A stretch of 37,927 nucleotides of DNA from an uncultured Pseudomonadota bacterium. GTDB taxonomy: Bacteria > Myxococcota_A > UBA796 > UBA9615. The notes below the pieces were generated by a model that did not search any database, was not told where the DNA came from, and was given only the letters and a program-made list of their open reading frames with translations. This document shows, piece by piece, positions 1-8,233 of the stretch; within the stretch, counting starts at the first letter, position 1, and every line of letters starts with the position of its first letter. The stretch lies in the NCBI GenBank assembly GCA_937891735.1, contig CALAGR010000112.1, positions 1-37,927 on the forward strand, written 5' to 3'. A program made the position numbers and the translations under genes.

Positions 1-1095
1 AAGCTCGAGCTGGGCCCGGGCCTCGAGGCGCCGCGCCGCGGTGGTGCCGGACCAGGCCGGCGGCAGGTCCTCCAGCAGGGCGAGGGCATCGGCGGGGCGG
101 CCCTGTTCGAGCACCCGGGCGGCCAGGAGCAGGCCGGCCGGCCGGGTGGCCTTGTCGCCCCGCAGCCGCTCCAGCGTCAGCCGGGCCAGATCTGCGCGGT
201 CCTCCTCGACCCAGCTCCACGCCAGGTCCTCGAGCCCCGCCGTGAAGCCGGGGCGCAGCGAGCACGCCCGCTCCAGCAGCGCCCGCCGACCCGGCCCGTG
301 GGGTGCCAACGCGGCGGCGAGCCACCCTGCCTCGGGCAGCAATCGGGCCGCTTCGAGCAGCTGGGGCGGCGTCGTGCCCTCCATCGAGTCCACGAGGGCG
401 GCGCCATAGGCCCGCAGCACCCCGAGGTCGGGAGCCAGGGGCTGGGACCAGGCATTGAACCAGGGCTCGACGTCCTTCAGGTGCAGCTGCGGGCTGAGCC
501 AGGTGAGCACCTCCCGCAGGACGACGCCTTCGTCGCCGGTGGGTCCCGTGAACAGCTGGGTGGTGCCTTGGGAGCCGGGGGGACACACCCGCACCTCGAC
601 GGAGATCCCGTCGGACTCAGCCCCCACGTCCAGGTACACGCGCAAGGTCTTGCGGGGCCGCAGCGGGGACCCGAGCAGCGGCGGATCGTCGCGACCCAGG
701 GGGGTGTGCATGGTCACCGGTCCCGGCTGGCAGCGGCTCGCCGCGACGCGCTCCCGCTCCTCGCTGGGGGGAGCGGCGGGGCCCCAGTCGAGCAGGGGGC
801 CCGTGGGGTGCACGTCCCGCAGGGCCAGCCACAGATGCAGGCGCAGCGTCGCTTCCAGCGCGGCGGTCCGACCCGCCTCGTCGTCGAGTCGGCCCGAGAG
901 CACCGCAAGGGCGATGTGCCCATCCGGAGGCTCGGTGACCGGCGCATGGCGCACCGGGCGGTAGACTGTCGGTCCGTTGTCCGGTGTGAAGGCCGGGGCG
1001 GGGCTGCGGGTGCGGAGCGCGGTCGTGACCGCGAGGACAAGGATGGCGCTGCCCATCACTGCCAGGAGATAGCCGATGAGCCCAGCGCTGCGCAT
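1..1095 (-). CDS. Membrane-anchored protein with C-terminal TPR-like helices (3' end beyond window)
   Basis: The reverse strand is open for 365 codons from an ATG at 1095 to the left edge, with no stop, so the C terminus is missing. Residues 1-28 start MRSAGLIGYL and form one hydrophobic segment followed by Thr, Arg and Pro, which fits an uncleaved anchor with the bulk of the protein outside the cytoplasm. The middle (about 140-200) is beta-rich. The last 130 residues are Ala/Leu-rich helix pairs (for example GRPADALALLEDL) that resemble TPR repeats. I do not recognise a named family. The gene is head to head with the next one; their 5' ends overlap by 20 bp, so they presumably share control. 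A later ATG at 1056 is a weaker alternative because it would shorten the anchor. Confidence 0.72.
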   Translation of the reverse strand, partial: MRSAGLIGYLLAVMGSAILVLAVTTALRTRSPAPAFTPDNGPTVYRPVRHAPVTEPPDGHIALAVLSGRLDDEAGRTAALEATLRLHLWLALRDVHPTGPLLDWGPAAPPSEERERVAASRCQPGPVTMHTPLGRDDPPLLGSPLRPRKTLRVYLDVGAESDGISVEVRVCPPGSQGTTQLFTGPTGDEGVVLREVLTWLSPQLHLKDVEPWFNAWSQPLAPDLGVLRAYGAALVDSMEGTTPPQLLEAARLLPEAGWLAAALAPHGPGRRALLERACSLRPGFTAGLEDLAWSWVEEDRADLARLTLERLRGDKATRPAGLLLAARVLEQGRPADALALLEDLPPAWSGTTAARRLEARAQLEL

Positions 1096-1097
1096 GC
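1076..1097. promoter_or_regulatory. Overlapping divergent start region centred on GCATGC
   Basis: The leftward gene begins at 1095 and the rightward gene at 1076 or 1094. The palindrome GCATGC (1092-1097) supplies an ATG on both strands. Promoters for each gene must therefore lie inside the other gene. Seen directly; the regulatory meaning is inference. Confidence 0.5.
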
Positions 1098-2509
1098 TGG
1101 TCGGGGGCCTCGCGGGGGTGCTGTCGGTGGCGCTGATCGGGGTGGTCTCCGTGGTGGGTGTCGCGCGTCAGCTTCCGGCGGACCTGACCGCGTTGAGCTC
1201 CTGGCGGTCTCCGAGCCAGAGCACCATGGTGGACGACCGTCAGCAGGTGCGCGCTGAGCTGTTGATCGTCGAACCTGGTGTCTGGCCCGGAGACGAGCAC
1301 GAAGAGCTCGTCGAGGCCTTCCTTGCTGCCGCGCCGTCCACATTCTACGAGTCTCGGAGCCGGCGGGCGACCTCACTGGGTCCGGCGCTTCGACGCGCCT
1401 TCGCAGGAGAGGGTGCGCCGGCCTCCGCTCTGTCCGTCGAGCTGGCGCGTTTGCTGCTCGCCGAAGAGACGCCGGGCCCGGTCCGTCGCGTGCGCGAAGA
1501 CCTCCTGGCGACCTGGCTCGATGCCGATGTGTCCGTGTCCGAGCGGGCGATCGCGTGGCTGGACCACGCGCCGCTGTGCCTCGGTCGTCGGGGCCTGGTG
1601 CGCGCCGCCGACGTCTGCTTCGGGCGGCCCCTGGCCGAGCTGTCGGCGGGAGACAAGGTCGCCGTGGCGGTGGCCGCGACGTGGCGGCTCGATCTCGCCG
1701 GGGACCCGGACCAGATCCGGCTGCGGCGCACGCAGGTGCTCGACGAGCTCGTCATGCGGGGCGGGCTGTCCCCGGTCGAGGCCGCGTCCATCGCACACAG
1801 CCCCATCCCGGCGCCCCGCTCGGGGGGAGACGAGGCGTGGGTCGAGCTGATCAGCCTCGGCGCCCGTCGCCGGCTGGGGCGCGGACACGAGACCCGGGCG
1901 GCCCGGATCGAGACCTCGCTGATCTGGGCGCTGAAGGAGCAGCTCGCGGCACGGCTCGGCCCGGAGGGCACGTGGTTCGCCCTGGAGCCCAAGACGGGCG
2001 CGGTGGTGGCCGTCAACGGCGACATCCTGGGTCGGAGCACCGCCGGCAATCCGTCGGTCGGTGAAGTGGTGGCGTGGGCCACCGCGGTCGTCGCCGCGTC
2101 GAGCAAGAGCGGCCGCCTGCCGCCGAAGCCCGTGCACGCCACCGAGCCGGTGTGGTTCCAGCGGGTCGTCCTGCTCCCGGACGTGCACCGGGGCCGTGAG
2201 GCGCTCCGCTGGCAGGGCAGCATGGACCCCCTCGCGGGGTTCGCGCACCACCCGCTGCTCCGGCTTCCGCCCCAGGAGCTCCTGGGCATCGAGACCCTGG
2301 CGGACCTCCCGCGGGGCGGTGCGTACCGCGTGGCGCGGGTGGCCGGCGTGCCGCTGCTGCTCCATGGGGATCTCGTGGTGGGCTGGTCCGGAACGCAAGG
2401 CGACGTGCCCCCCGGAGATCTCGGGGAGCACGTCAGCGGTGTCGCGTTCTCACGGCCCGGCCGGTACGCCTGGTCCGAGGAGCAGGCCCCGCCGCAAGCG
2501 CCTCAGTAG
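1076..2509 (+). CDS. Degenerate class A penicillin-binding protein-like membrane protein
   Basis: This 477-residue protein starts with a transmembrane anchor (about 7-30). Residues 79-235 follow the order of a GT51 peptidoglycan glycosyltransferase: VEAFLAA and TFYE at the place of the usual EDRRFYEH, then VELARLLLAEE at the QQL(A/V)KN-like helix, VRRVREDLLATWL at the RK(L/I)KE helix, and AADVCFGRPLAELS at the AA..YFGK..-L segment. The catalytic Glu of the EDxxF motif is replaced (APSTFY), and the second Glu region is also changed. The C-terminal part has IETSL and FALEPKTGAVVAV, which correspond to the strand before a transpeptidase domain, but I see no SxxK, SxN or KTG active-site set. It is therefore probably a non-catalytic homologue. 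The start could be ATG 1076 or ATG 1094; both keep the anchor. It ends 6 bp into the stop-side of the convergent Pal-like gene. Confidence 0.75.
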   Translation: MSPALRMLVGGLAGVLSVALIGVVSVVGVARQLPADLTALSSWRSPSQSTMVDDRQQVRAELLIVEPGVWPGDEHEELVEAFLAAAPSTFYESRSRRATSLGPALRRAFAGEGAPASALSVELARLLLAEETPGPVRRVREDLLATWLDADVSVSERAIAWLDHAPLCLGRRGLVRAADVCFGRPLAELSAGDKVAVAVAATWRLDLAGDPDQIRLRRTQVLDELVMRGGLSPVEAASIAHSPIPAPRSGGDEAWVELISLGARRRLGRGHETRAARIETSLIWALKEQLAARLGPEGTWFALEPKTGAVVAVNGDILGRSTAGNPSVGEVVAWATAVVAASSKSGRLPPKPVHATEPVWFQRVVLLPDVHRGREALRWQGSMDPLAGFAHHPLLRLPPQELLGIETLADLPRGGAYRVARVAGVPLLLHGDLVVGWSGTQGDVPPGDLGEHVSGVAFSRPGRYAWSEEQAPPQAPQ

Positions 2510-3042
2510 GAGGACGCGGCCTTGTCGCTGCCCGCCGTCACGACGAACTCTGCGCGCCGGTTGGGCGACTCCTTCTGGCGGTCCATGTCGTCCACCAGCG
2601 GGCGCTCCTCGCCGTAGGAGATCACCGACAGCTGGCTCGCGGGCACCCCCAGGTCGAGCAGGTAGCCCTTGACCGTGTCGCCGCGGCGCTGGCCCAGGGC
2701 CAGGTTGTAGATGTCGCTGCCCCAGTGGTCGGCGTGGCCCTCGATCTGCACCGCCACGTCGCCGTGCAGCAACAGGATCTCGGCGTTCTCGGACAGGGCG
2801 GCGCGCGCGTCCTCGACGAGCACGGCCTGGTCGAACTCGAAGTTCACCCGCAGGAAGTTCGCCCGCAGGGTCGCGATCTCGGCGTCGGAGATCGGCGCTG
2901 TCTCGCCCTCGAGCTGCTCGGAGGCGACGTTGGAGGTTCCTGAGGTGTTGGTGGCGACCTGGTTCTTCTTTCCCTGGCATCCGGCGGCCAGGGTGACCAG
3001 GGCGGCAGCGGCGATCAGCGTCTTCCAGTCGAATCGAATCAT
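2503..3042 (-). CDS. OmpA/Pal-family peptidoglycan-associated lipoprotein
   Basis: This is a 179-residue lipoprotein. The N terminus MIRFDWKTL is followed by a hydrophobic stretch and lipobox LAAGC (Cys22). An OmpA C-terminal domain spans about 65-170, with FEFDQA, IEGHADHWG, the NLALGQRR peptidoglycan-binding helix and NRRAEFVV, all in the usual order. The family anchors the outer membrane to diaminopimelate of the cell wall. The length is normal for Pal. ATG 3042 is chosen because it gives a full lipoprotein signal; the frame extends further upstream but that part looks non-coding. The stop codons of this gene and of the rightward gene before it overlap by 7 bp. No tol genes are nearby, so Pal itself is not certain. 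Confidence 0.88.
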   Translation of the reverse strand: MIRFDWKTLIAAAALVTLAAGCQGKKNQVATNTSGTSNVASEQLEGETAPISDAEIATLRANFLRVNFEFDQAVLVEDARAALSENAEILLLHGDVAVQIEGHADHWGSDIYNLALGQRRGDTVKGYLLDLGVPASQLSVISYGEERPLVDDMDRQKESPNRRAEFVVTAGSDKAASSY

Positions 3043-3203
3043 GGTGTCTTTCGTCCAAACGTCCAAAGGCAGGGTGGTGCGCTCCCCGCTGTCGATCTTG
3101 GGCGCTGCAGCCCCTGCCTGCAAGGGATTTTCGGAGAAAAGTGCCAGCATCGGCGCCAGTGCAGAACTGCCTGAAAAATCGGCCACTTTGACCGCGTTTT
3201 GCG
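3043..3203. other. 161-bp spacer upstream of the Pal-like gene
   Basis: This gap lies between the end of the GMC oxidoreductase and the Pal-like start, both leftward. It is richer in A/T runs than its surroundings and presumably carries the promoter of the Pal-like gene. I could not identify a convincing -35/-10 pair or a terminator hairpin. Confidence 0.4.
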
Positions 3204-4727
3204 TCAAGCGTGCAGGCGCGCCGCCAGGCCGTCCGCCAGGTACGAGGCCAGGGCCATGATCGTGACCTGGGGGTTGACCCCAAGGACGTCCGGGAAGATC
3301 GAGCCGTCCATCACGAACAGCCCCGGCGTGCCGTGGACCTGTCCCCTGCAATCGACCGCGCCGCGCTCCGGATCCGCCGACATGCGGGCGGTCCCGTGGG
3401 GGTGCGAGGAGTAGATGGCGGTCAGCTGCTTGAGGCGGATCGTGTCCGGATCGAGCCAGCGATCCGCTTCTTCCGGCGAGGTGATGACGGGCACGCCGTA
3501 CACCGCCGCCCGCACCTGCCGGGCCCCCGCCGCGAGCAGCACCTGCGCCGCGTAGCGCTGCACGAGCACCAGCCGACGCCGGTCCTCATCCACCACGGAG
3601 TAGCTGACCTTCGCCTTGCCGGGCACGGACGTGGTGCGCACCGAGCCCTCGGACCGGTCGGCGATGACGCCCCCCAGGGCGACCATCTTCCCGAAGTCGG
3701 TCATGCCCTGGGCGCCGTCGCGTCCGAACGGGTACGACATGTAGAAGACCTCGGGCGTGGCCCAGAAGGACTCCAGGATGAGTCCCTCGGACTCCAGGAA
3801 CTGGTCGGAGTAGAAGCCCTGGGGGATCCCGCGCCACCCCTGGATGTCCCGGTCCGTGGTGCCGATCACCCCCGCGCCGGGGTGCACGTGCAGGTGCTCG
3901 CCCACGTGCTCGTTGCCCAGGTCGTTGGCCTGCATGAAGCAGGGCGTCTGGATCGCGCCGCCGGCGAGGACCACCGCCCGGGCGCGCACGGAGAGGCTCG
4001 CCGTGGGCTCGTCCGTGTCGGGATCGAGCAGGTCGGCCCGGACGCCGACCACCGCGCCGCCCTCGACGATGGCCTCGGTGGCCCGGACCCTGGTGACGAA
4101 GCGCGCGCCGTGCTGGATCGCCGCCGGGATGAAGGTCTTGACCACGCTGAGCTTGCCGCCGGTGGGGCAGCCCATCTGGCAGGCCCCGCAGCCGCCGCAG
4201 CCCGGCGCGTTGCGCGGCATCGGGCCCCCGCTCCAGCCCAGCGCCTCCAGCCCCTCCTGGCAGAACAGGTTGTTCCCGCCGGTGACGCGCGCGTCCGCAG
4301 GGGTGACCCGGATGAAGCGCTCGGTGCGGGACAGCCAGGGGGTCAGGTCCTCCAGCGAGAAGTCGAGGTCCCGCTCGGTCCTCCACTGCTCGAACCGCCA
4401 GTCCGGAATCCTGAAGCAGATCCCCGAGTTGATGACCGTGGAGCCCCCCAGGCAGCGGCCGCCTGCCACGGGGATGTACAGGTTCCCGCTCATGACCCGC
4501 TGGCCGTCGTCGGCGTACAGCTGCCGCCACGCGACGCCCTGGTCGTGGGAGAAGTGGCGCTCGGTGTAGTGGCCGCCTTCCTCCAGCACGAGCACGGAGT
4601 GTCCCGCCTCGGCCAGCCGCCACGCGGCGGCGGATCCGCCCGCGCCGGAGCCGATGACCACGACGTCCACCTCCACGGTGGCGTTCCGCAGCGCCTGCCA
4701 CTCGGGATTCGACGGGGTGACGATCAC
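3204..4727 (-). CDS. GMC-family FAD oxidoreductase
   Basis: This 507-residue glucose-methanol-choline family flavoprotein has the FAD-binding motif GSGAGGSAAAWRLAEAG near residue 25, GGRCLGGSTVINSG (FAD/active-site loop), and the C-terminal catalytic pair SSHPHGTARM and GVNPQVT. A Cys-rich insert CGGCGACQMGC is typical of the branch that includes long-chain alcohol oxidases and bacterial sugar or alcohol dehydrogenases. It has no signal peptide. The start GTG 4727 overlaps the TGA of the gene before it (GTGA), and GGGAGGA sits 7 bases upstream. The neighbour is a Tat-exported subunit, so the pair is probably translocated folded together. The substrate cannot be read from sequence; a primary or polycyclic alcohol or a sugar is possible. 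Confidence 0.92.
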   Translation of the reverse strand: MIVTPSNPEWQALRNATVEVDVVVIGSGAGGSAAAWRLAEAGHSVLVLEEGGHYTERHFSHDQGVAWRQLYADDGQRVMSGNLYIPVAGGRCLGGSTVINSGICFRIPDWRFEQWRTERDLDFSLEDLTPWLSRTERFIRVTPADARVTGGNNLFCQEGLEALGWSGGPMPRNAPGCGGCGACQMGCPTGGKLSVVKTFIPAAIQHGARFVTRVRATEAIVEGGAVVGVRADLLDPDTDEPTASLSVRARAVVLAGGAIQTPCFMQANDLGNEHVGEHLHVHPGAGVIGTTDRDIQGWRGIPQGFYSDQFLESEGLILESFWATPEVFYMSYPFGRDGAQGMTDFGKMVALGGVIADRSEGSVRTTSVPGKAKVSYSVVDEDRRRLVLVQRYAAQVLLAAGARQVRAAVYGVPVITSPEEADRWLDPDTIRLKQLTAIYSSHPHGTARMSADPERGAVDCRGQVHGTPGLFVMDGSIFPDVLGVNPQVTIMALASYLADGLAARLHA

Positions 4728-5311
4728 GACCACTCCTCCCGAGGCAGCGCGTCCGCGGGGCTCCCGCACAGATGCTGGATGCCCAGGCGCTCCCGCACCG
4801 CCGGATGCGCGAAGTAGGCCATGCCCAGGAACGCCTTGAGGCCGGCCACGAGCATGCGGCGGGAGTACACCTGGGCCCGCTCCCAGCGCCGCAGGTAGCG
4901 CTCCTGGTCCGTCGGCGTCAGCTCCGTGAACCGCTGGGTGCGCAGGCCGAAGGCGAGGGTGCCGTGCTCGAACAGAAGAAACATCGCGCGCAGCTCCGAG
5001 GCCTTGTCGGCGCGCATGCCCGCGAGCATGTGGTCCATGTACTCGGGCACGCGGGCCTCGGTGCCGGTGATGCCCAGGGCGTTGCGCGGGGGGAACATCG
5101 TGTTGGCGAGGTCGGTCACGATCCGGTACTCCCGCCGCGTGAAGTACCGCAGCGGACACGCCGGGTGGGCTTCCTCATACCGCCCCGCGTGGCCCGCGAT
5201 CGTGAGGCCGAGCGTGCCCGTGGCGCCGACCGCGAGCACCGCCGCGCTCCCCCGGAGGATGCGTCGACGGCTCAGGCGCGCTGCGTTGTGGCGGCGGGGG
5301 GTTCGGGACAT
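4724..5311 (-). CDS. Tat-exported gluconate 2-dehydrogenase subunit 3-like protein
   Basis: This 195-residue protein begins with a twin-arginine signal (SRRRILRG followed by AAVLAVGATG). The rest, with YFTRREYRIVTDLANTMFP and MDHMLAG, matches the small subunit 3 of gluconate 2-dehydrogenase-type complexes, which accompanies GMC flavoproteins. The function is to escort or anchor the flavin subunit in the periplasm. It is encoded directly upstream of the GMC gene and coupled to it by a 4-bp GTGA overlap. ATG 5311 is chosen because it puts the Tat motif near the N terminus; an in-frame ATG at 5374 would add 21 residues. No cytochrome c partner is visible, so the electron acceptor is unknown. Confidence 0.85.
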   Translation of the reverse strand: MSRTPRRHNAARLSRRRILRGSAAVLAVGATGTLGLTIAGHAGRYEEAHPACPLRYFTRREYRIVTDLANTMFPPRNALGITGTEARVPEYMDHMLAGMRADKASELRAMFLLFEHGTLAFGLRTQRFTELTPTDQERYLRRWERAQVYSRRMLVAGLKAFLGMAYFAHPAVRERLGIQHLCGSPADALPREEWS

Positions 5312-5399
5312 GGACTCGCGGCGCAGGGTGGTTGATTGGTTCAACCATTTAGCAGCCCCGAAGCGCATCGCCAAGGGATCCGCGCTGCCCCGCCCGAGA

Positions 5400-7325
5400 T
5401 CAGGGGTCGAAGGCGCAGCGAAAGCCTGGGCCGGGGCGCCAGTCCGCCGCGTCTGCAGCGATGCGCCCGAACACCATCAGCTGGCCGCGCGCGGCCCAGG
5501 AGCCGGCGCCGCCGCCCTTGAGGAAGCCGTCGTCGGACCAGGCCGGCTCGACCCACTCCACCGCGTTCCCGATGAGGTCCTGGACGCCGCTCTCGGAGGC
5601 GCCGGCGGGGAACGAGCCGACCGGCTGCACCCGGGGTCCCATGGACACGTTCGGCGCCAGGAAGCTGTTTCCCCAGGGGTACATGCGTCCGTAGGTGCCG
5701 GCCGCGGCCCGCTCCCACTCGGGCTCGGTGGGCAGCCGTCCGCCGGCCCAGCGGCAGTAGCTGCGCGCCTCGTCGAGGGTGACGCCGGTGACGGGCTCCC
5801 GAGACCCGGGCTCGGGACGGTCGGTGCTCCAGGAGTCGGGCCGTCGGGCCCCGGTCACCGACAAGAACCGCTCGAAGGCGCGGGTGGTGACCTCGGTGCG
5901 GTCGATGGCGAAGCCCGCGACCCGGATCGAGATGGGGGTCGGATCGCCGGGCAGGAACTTGACGTAGGTGGAGGTGGGATGGGTGATGGCGTCGCGGGTG
6001 GGGCCCGCCGGCTTCTCGGAGGAGGGCTGCGGGCGCGGCTGGGCGGCCGGGGGATGGGAGGCCGCGTCGGGCCTGGGGGGCGGGTCGCTCACCGGGCCGT
6101 CCGCCACCAGCACGATGCCCACGACGAGCAGCGCGATCCCCGACAGGGCCGCGATCAGCGCGGCGTTCTCGGCGAACCAGCCTGTCTCCTGCTCGTCCGC
6201 CCGGTGCACCGCCCTGGCCACCTCCCGCCGCGGGATCCGCCCCTCGTCCGGCTGGTACATCGCGTTGGCGGACAGCACGCTCATCGTGCCCCACGGCACC
6301 CCCGTCTCGAGGCCCGTCTCCGGGTCCAGCGTGACCGGCGCCTGCAGGCCCAGGGCTTCGACCTCCGCGGTGTAGAACAGGTCGTCCAGGGGTTGCTCTT
6401 CCCGTTCCACGGAGGCCGGCTCGGCGGTCTGCATCGGGCTCGGGTCGGGCGGGAGGTCCGAGGAGCCGACGGGCGGACGCTTCATGAACGGCGACTTCGA
6501 CAGCACCGTCTGCATCTGTTCGACCGCCACCACCGGGTTCTTTGCCACGCGCACCTCGAGCGGGGTCTGGGCCAGTCCCGGGCGGCCCGCAGGCTGCGCG
6601 TGCTGGGGCAGCACGTTGAGGTTCCAGGTGGTCAGGGGTGCGAAGATCGGGACGGCGAGCAGGGTGTCGCGCTCCTCGCTGACCGTGGCGACGCTCTGGG
6701 AGGAATCGGGCTCGGTCTCGACGAACTGGGGAGCGGCCCGGGCCGGGACCGGCGGGGGGGCCGCGCGGCCATGGGGTCCGTCGGGATCCACGAAGCGGTT
6801 CAGGGCCCGGCACGCGTCGCAGCGGGCCAGCAGGGGCTCCCGCGCGAGGGCGTCCCGCAGCGCGAGGCCGCACGCGTGGCAGCGGGGCACCGCGCCCAGG
6901 TCGCTGGGCGGCACCTCGCCGATCTGCTCCTCGGGCACGACCTCCCACTTGAACAGCAGACGGACCGCCCCGAAGCTGAGGGCCCCGCGGGACCCCGGGG
7001 CCACCCGCATGAGGATCCGGCGACCGGTCTGCATGGCGGTGCCCTCGGCCAGGAGCTGGTCGCCCGTGACCGTGCCCTCGTCGCGGTACATCGTCAGGCC
7101 CCACTCGGGCCGGCAATCCACCAGGCAGCCCTGGGCGCCGATGCTGAAGAGGGGATGCTCGACGGGAGCAGAAGGATCGTCGATGGGCAGAACCGCGCCG
7201 GCTCCGCGACCGATGGTGATCGTGGCCGGCGGGCGGACGCAAGTGCGGAAGAGGAAGCCACGGTCTCGCGTGGCGCCGACTCGCAGCTGGAGGACGGTTC
7301 GCGCCACCGGTCGGGACACTACCAC
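5400..7325 (-). CDS. FHA-like / zinc ribbon / SUMF1-domain membrane protein
   Basis: This 641-residue fusion has four parts. Residues 25-130 look like an FHA-type beta sandwich (TITIGRGAGAVLPIDD). Residues 149-172 form a four-Cys zinc ribbon (C149, C152, C169, C172). A long Pro/Ala linker leads to a membrane segment at about 388-409. Residues 450-641 are an FGE-sulfatase/SUMF1 fold, with IDRTEVTTRAFERF, CRWAGGRLPTEPEWERAA, YPWGN, DLIGNAVEWV and FRCAF. The active-site Cys pair of true formylglycine-generating enzymes is absent, so a sensory or binding role is more likely than enzyme maturation. Start is GTG 7325. It is divergent from the lipoprotein at 7358 with a 32-bp gap, and no sulfatase gene is near. 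Confidence 0.82.
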   Translation of the reverse strand: MVVSRPVARTVLQLRVGATRDRGFLFRTCVRPPATITIGRGAGAVLPIDDPSAPVEHPLFSIGAQGCLVDCRPEWGLTMYRDEGTVTGDQLLAEGTAMQTGRRILMRVAPGSRGALSFGAVRLLFKWEVVPEEQIGEVPPSDLGAVPRCHACGLALRDALAREPLLARCDACRALNRFVDPDGPHGRAAPPPVPARAAPQFVETEPDSSQSVATVSEERDTLLAVPIFAPLTTWNLNVLPQHAQPAGRPGLAQTPLEVRVAKNPVVAVEQMQTVLSKSPFMKRPPVGSSDLPPDPSPMQTAEPASVEREEQPLDDLFYTAEVEALGLQAPVTLDPETGLETGVPWGTMSVLSANAMYQPDEGRIPRREVARAVHRADEQETGWFAENAALIAALSGIALLVVGIVLVADGPVSDPPPRPDAASHPPAAQPRPQPSSEKPAGPTRDAITHPTSTYVKFLPGDPTPISIRVAGFAIDRTEVTTRAFERFLSVTGARRPDSWSTDRPEPGSREPVTGVTLDEARSYCRWAGGRLPTEPEWERAAAGTYGRMYPWGNSFLAPNVSMGPRVQPVGSFPAGASESGVQDLIGNAVEWVEPAWSDDGFLKGGGAGSWAARGQLMVFGRIAADAADWRPGPGFRCAFDP

Positions 7326-7357
7326 GTGATACTCTTCGCTCCCTCGGAGGACCGCCT

Positions 7358-8227
7358 GTGTTCAACGTTCCTGGTCGATTCAACGCCCTCGTCTTCCTGC
7401 TCTCCGTCCTGTCTCTGGCGATGGGGTGTGCGCCGGGGCAGGGCCGTCTCGATCTGTCCTCGCTCGGCGCCGCCGAATACGACGAGGAGTTCAGCGCCCA
7501 GCTCAGCGTGGTGCGCATCACCTCCAACGGCCTGGACGCCTACAGCGGGCCCGCGCGCTACACCGTCTCGACCGGTGATCTGCCCACGGGCCTGTCGATG
7601 AACGAGGCGGGCGCCATCACGGGCACGCCGAGCTGGGTCGGGGTGTTCACGGCCGAGGTCTGGGTGAGCGATCTGCGCGGCATCGAGTCCTTCCTCGAGC
7701 CCATGACCATCACGGTCACGGCCGAGAACGTGAACGCCTTCCTCGGCCACGAGCGGGACCAGCTCACCCAGCTGTACTGGGGCCAGGGCGGCAAGCAGTC
7801 CGACATGTGGACCCGCGCCACCGGCGGCGGCGGACCCGGCATGAACTCGTACACCATGCTGCCGGGCGTCTACGCCCCTGGCCCCAACGGCATCGCCGAA
7901 GAGGGGCGCAACGACGACGTCCTCATCGGCTCCGTGACCCGGGACGAGGTCGAGGTGAACACGGGTCCCTGGGAGGAGAAGGACGAGGTCGATCCCCGCC
8001 CCGACCAGGGCTACCCCTCCGGTCACTACAACGAGGGTGATCCTCTGACCTACGACGGCGAGTGGACGTTCACCGCGGGGTCTGACACCGGCGAGATGGC
8101 GGTCACCGTGATCCACCCGACCTACGGCCGGGACGAGACGCGGGTGATGGTCGTTCCGCCCGACTGGTGCACCGAGGGGCACCAGATCGGCAACTACTGG
8201 AACGATCCCGAAGCCGTCTGCTTGTAG
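7358..8227 (+). CDS. Lipoprotein with a putative Ig (He_PIG-like) domain
   Basis: This 289-residue protein has a lipoprotein signal with lipobox LAMGC (Cys24). Residues about 35-125 carry the pattern of a cadherin/Ig-like domain: LPTGLSMNEAGAITGTP and then WVSDLRG, which is typical of He_PIG repeats. The C-terminal half is acidic and rich in Gly, Asp and Tyr, with a Cys pair (WCTEGHQ and the terminal VCL) that could form a disulfide. No enzyme motif is visible. GTG 7358 is preceded by CGGAGG at a good distance. It probably sits on the outer membrane. The next gene starts 7 bp after its stop, so the two are probably co-transcribed. Confidence 0.78.
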   Translation: MFNVPGRFNALVFLLSVLSLAMGCAPGQGRLDLSSLGAAEYDEEFSAQLSVVRITSNGLDAYSGPARYTVSTGDLPTGLSMNEAGAITGTPSWVGVFTAEVWVSDLRGIESFLEPMTITVTAENVNAFLGHERDQLTQLYWGQGGKQSDMWTRATGGGGPGMNSYTMLPGVYAPGPNGIAEEGRNDDVLIGSVTRDEVEVNTGPWEEKDEVDPRPDQGYPSGHYNEGDPLTYDGEWTFTAGSDTGEMAVTVIHPTYGRDETRVMVVPPDWCTEGHQIGNYWNDPEAVCL

Positions 8228-8233
8228 GCCGGC

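Noticed and set aside
695..715. Apparent frameshift in the first leftward gene at a C run
   Set aside because: Recounting the run gives six C residues, and the frame continues without break (THTPLGRDDP-like reading).
298..1257. Long rightward open frame across the first gene
   Set aside because: Composition is Gly/Arg-rich shadow coding; the opposite strand frame from 1095 has a proper membrane anchor and balanced residues.
2503..3351. Longer start for the Pal-like lipoprotein
   Set aside because: The extra 103 residues are low in similarity and would bury the lipobox; ATG 3042 fits the family.
5400..6050. Formylglycine-generating enzyme activity of the SUMF1 domain
   Set aside because: The fold is present, but the catalytic Cys pair is not and no sulfatase is nearby.
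4926..7601. An 891-codon rightward open frame
   Set aside because: It is an antisense shadow of the GMC partner and the FHA/SUMF1 gene, with Arg/Gly-rich composition typical of 70% G+C DNA.
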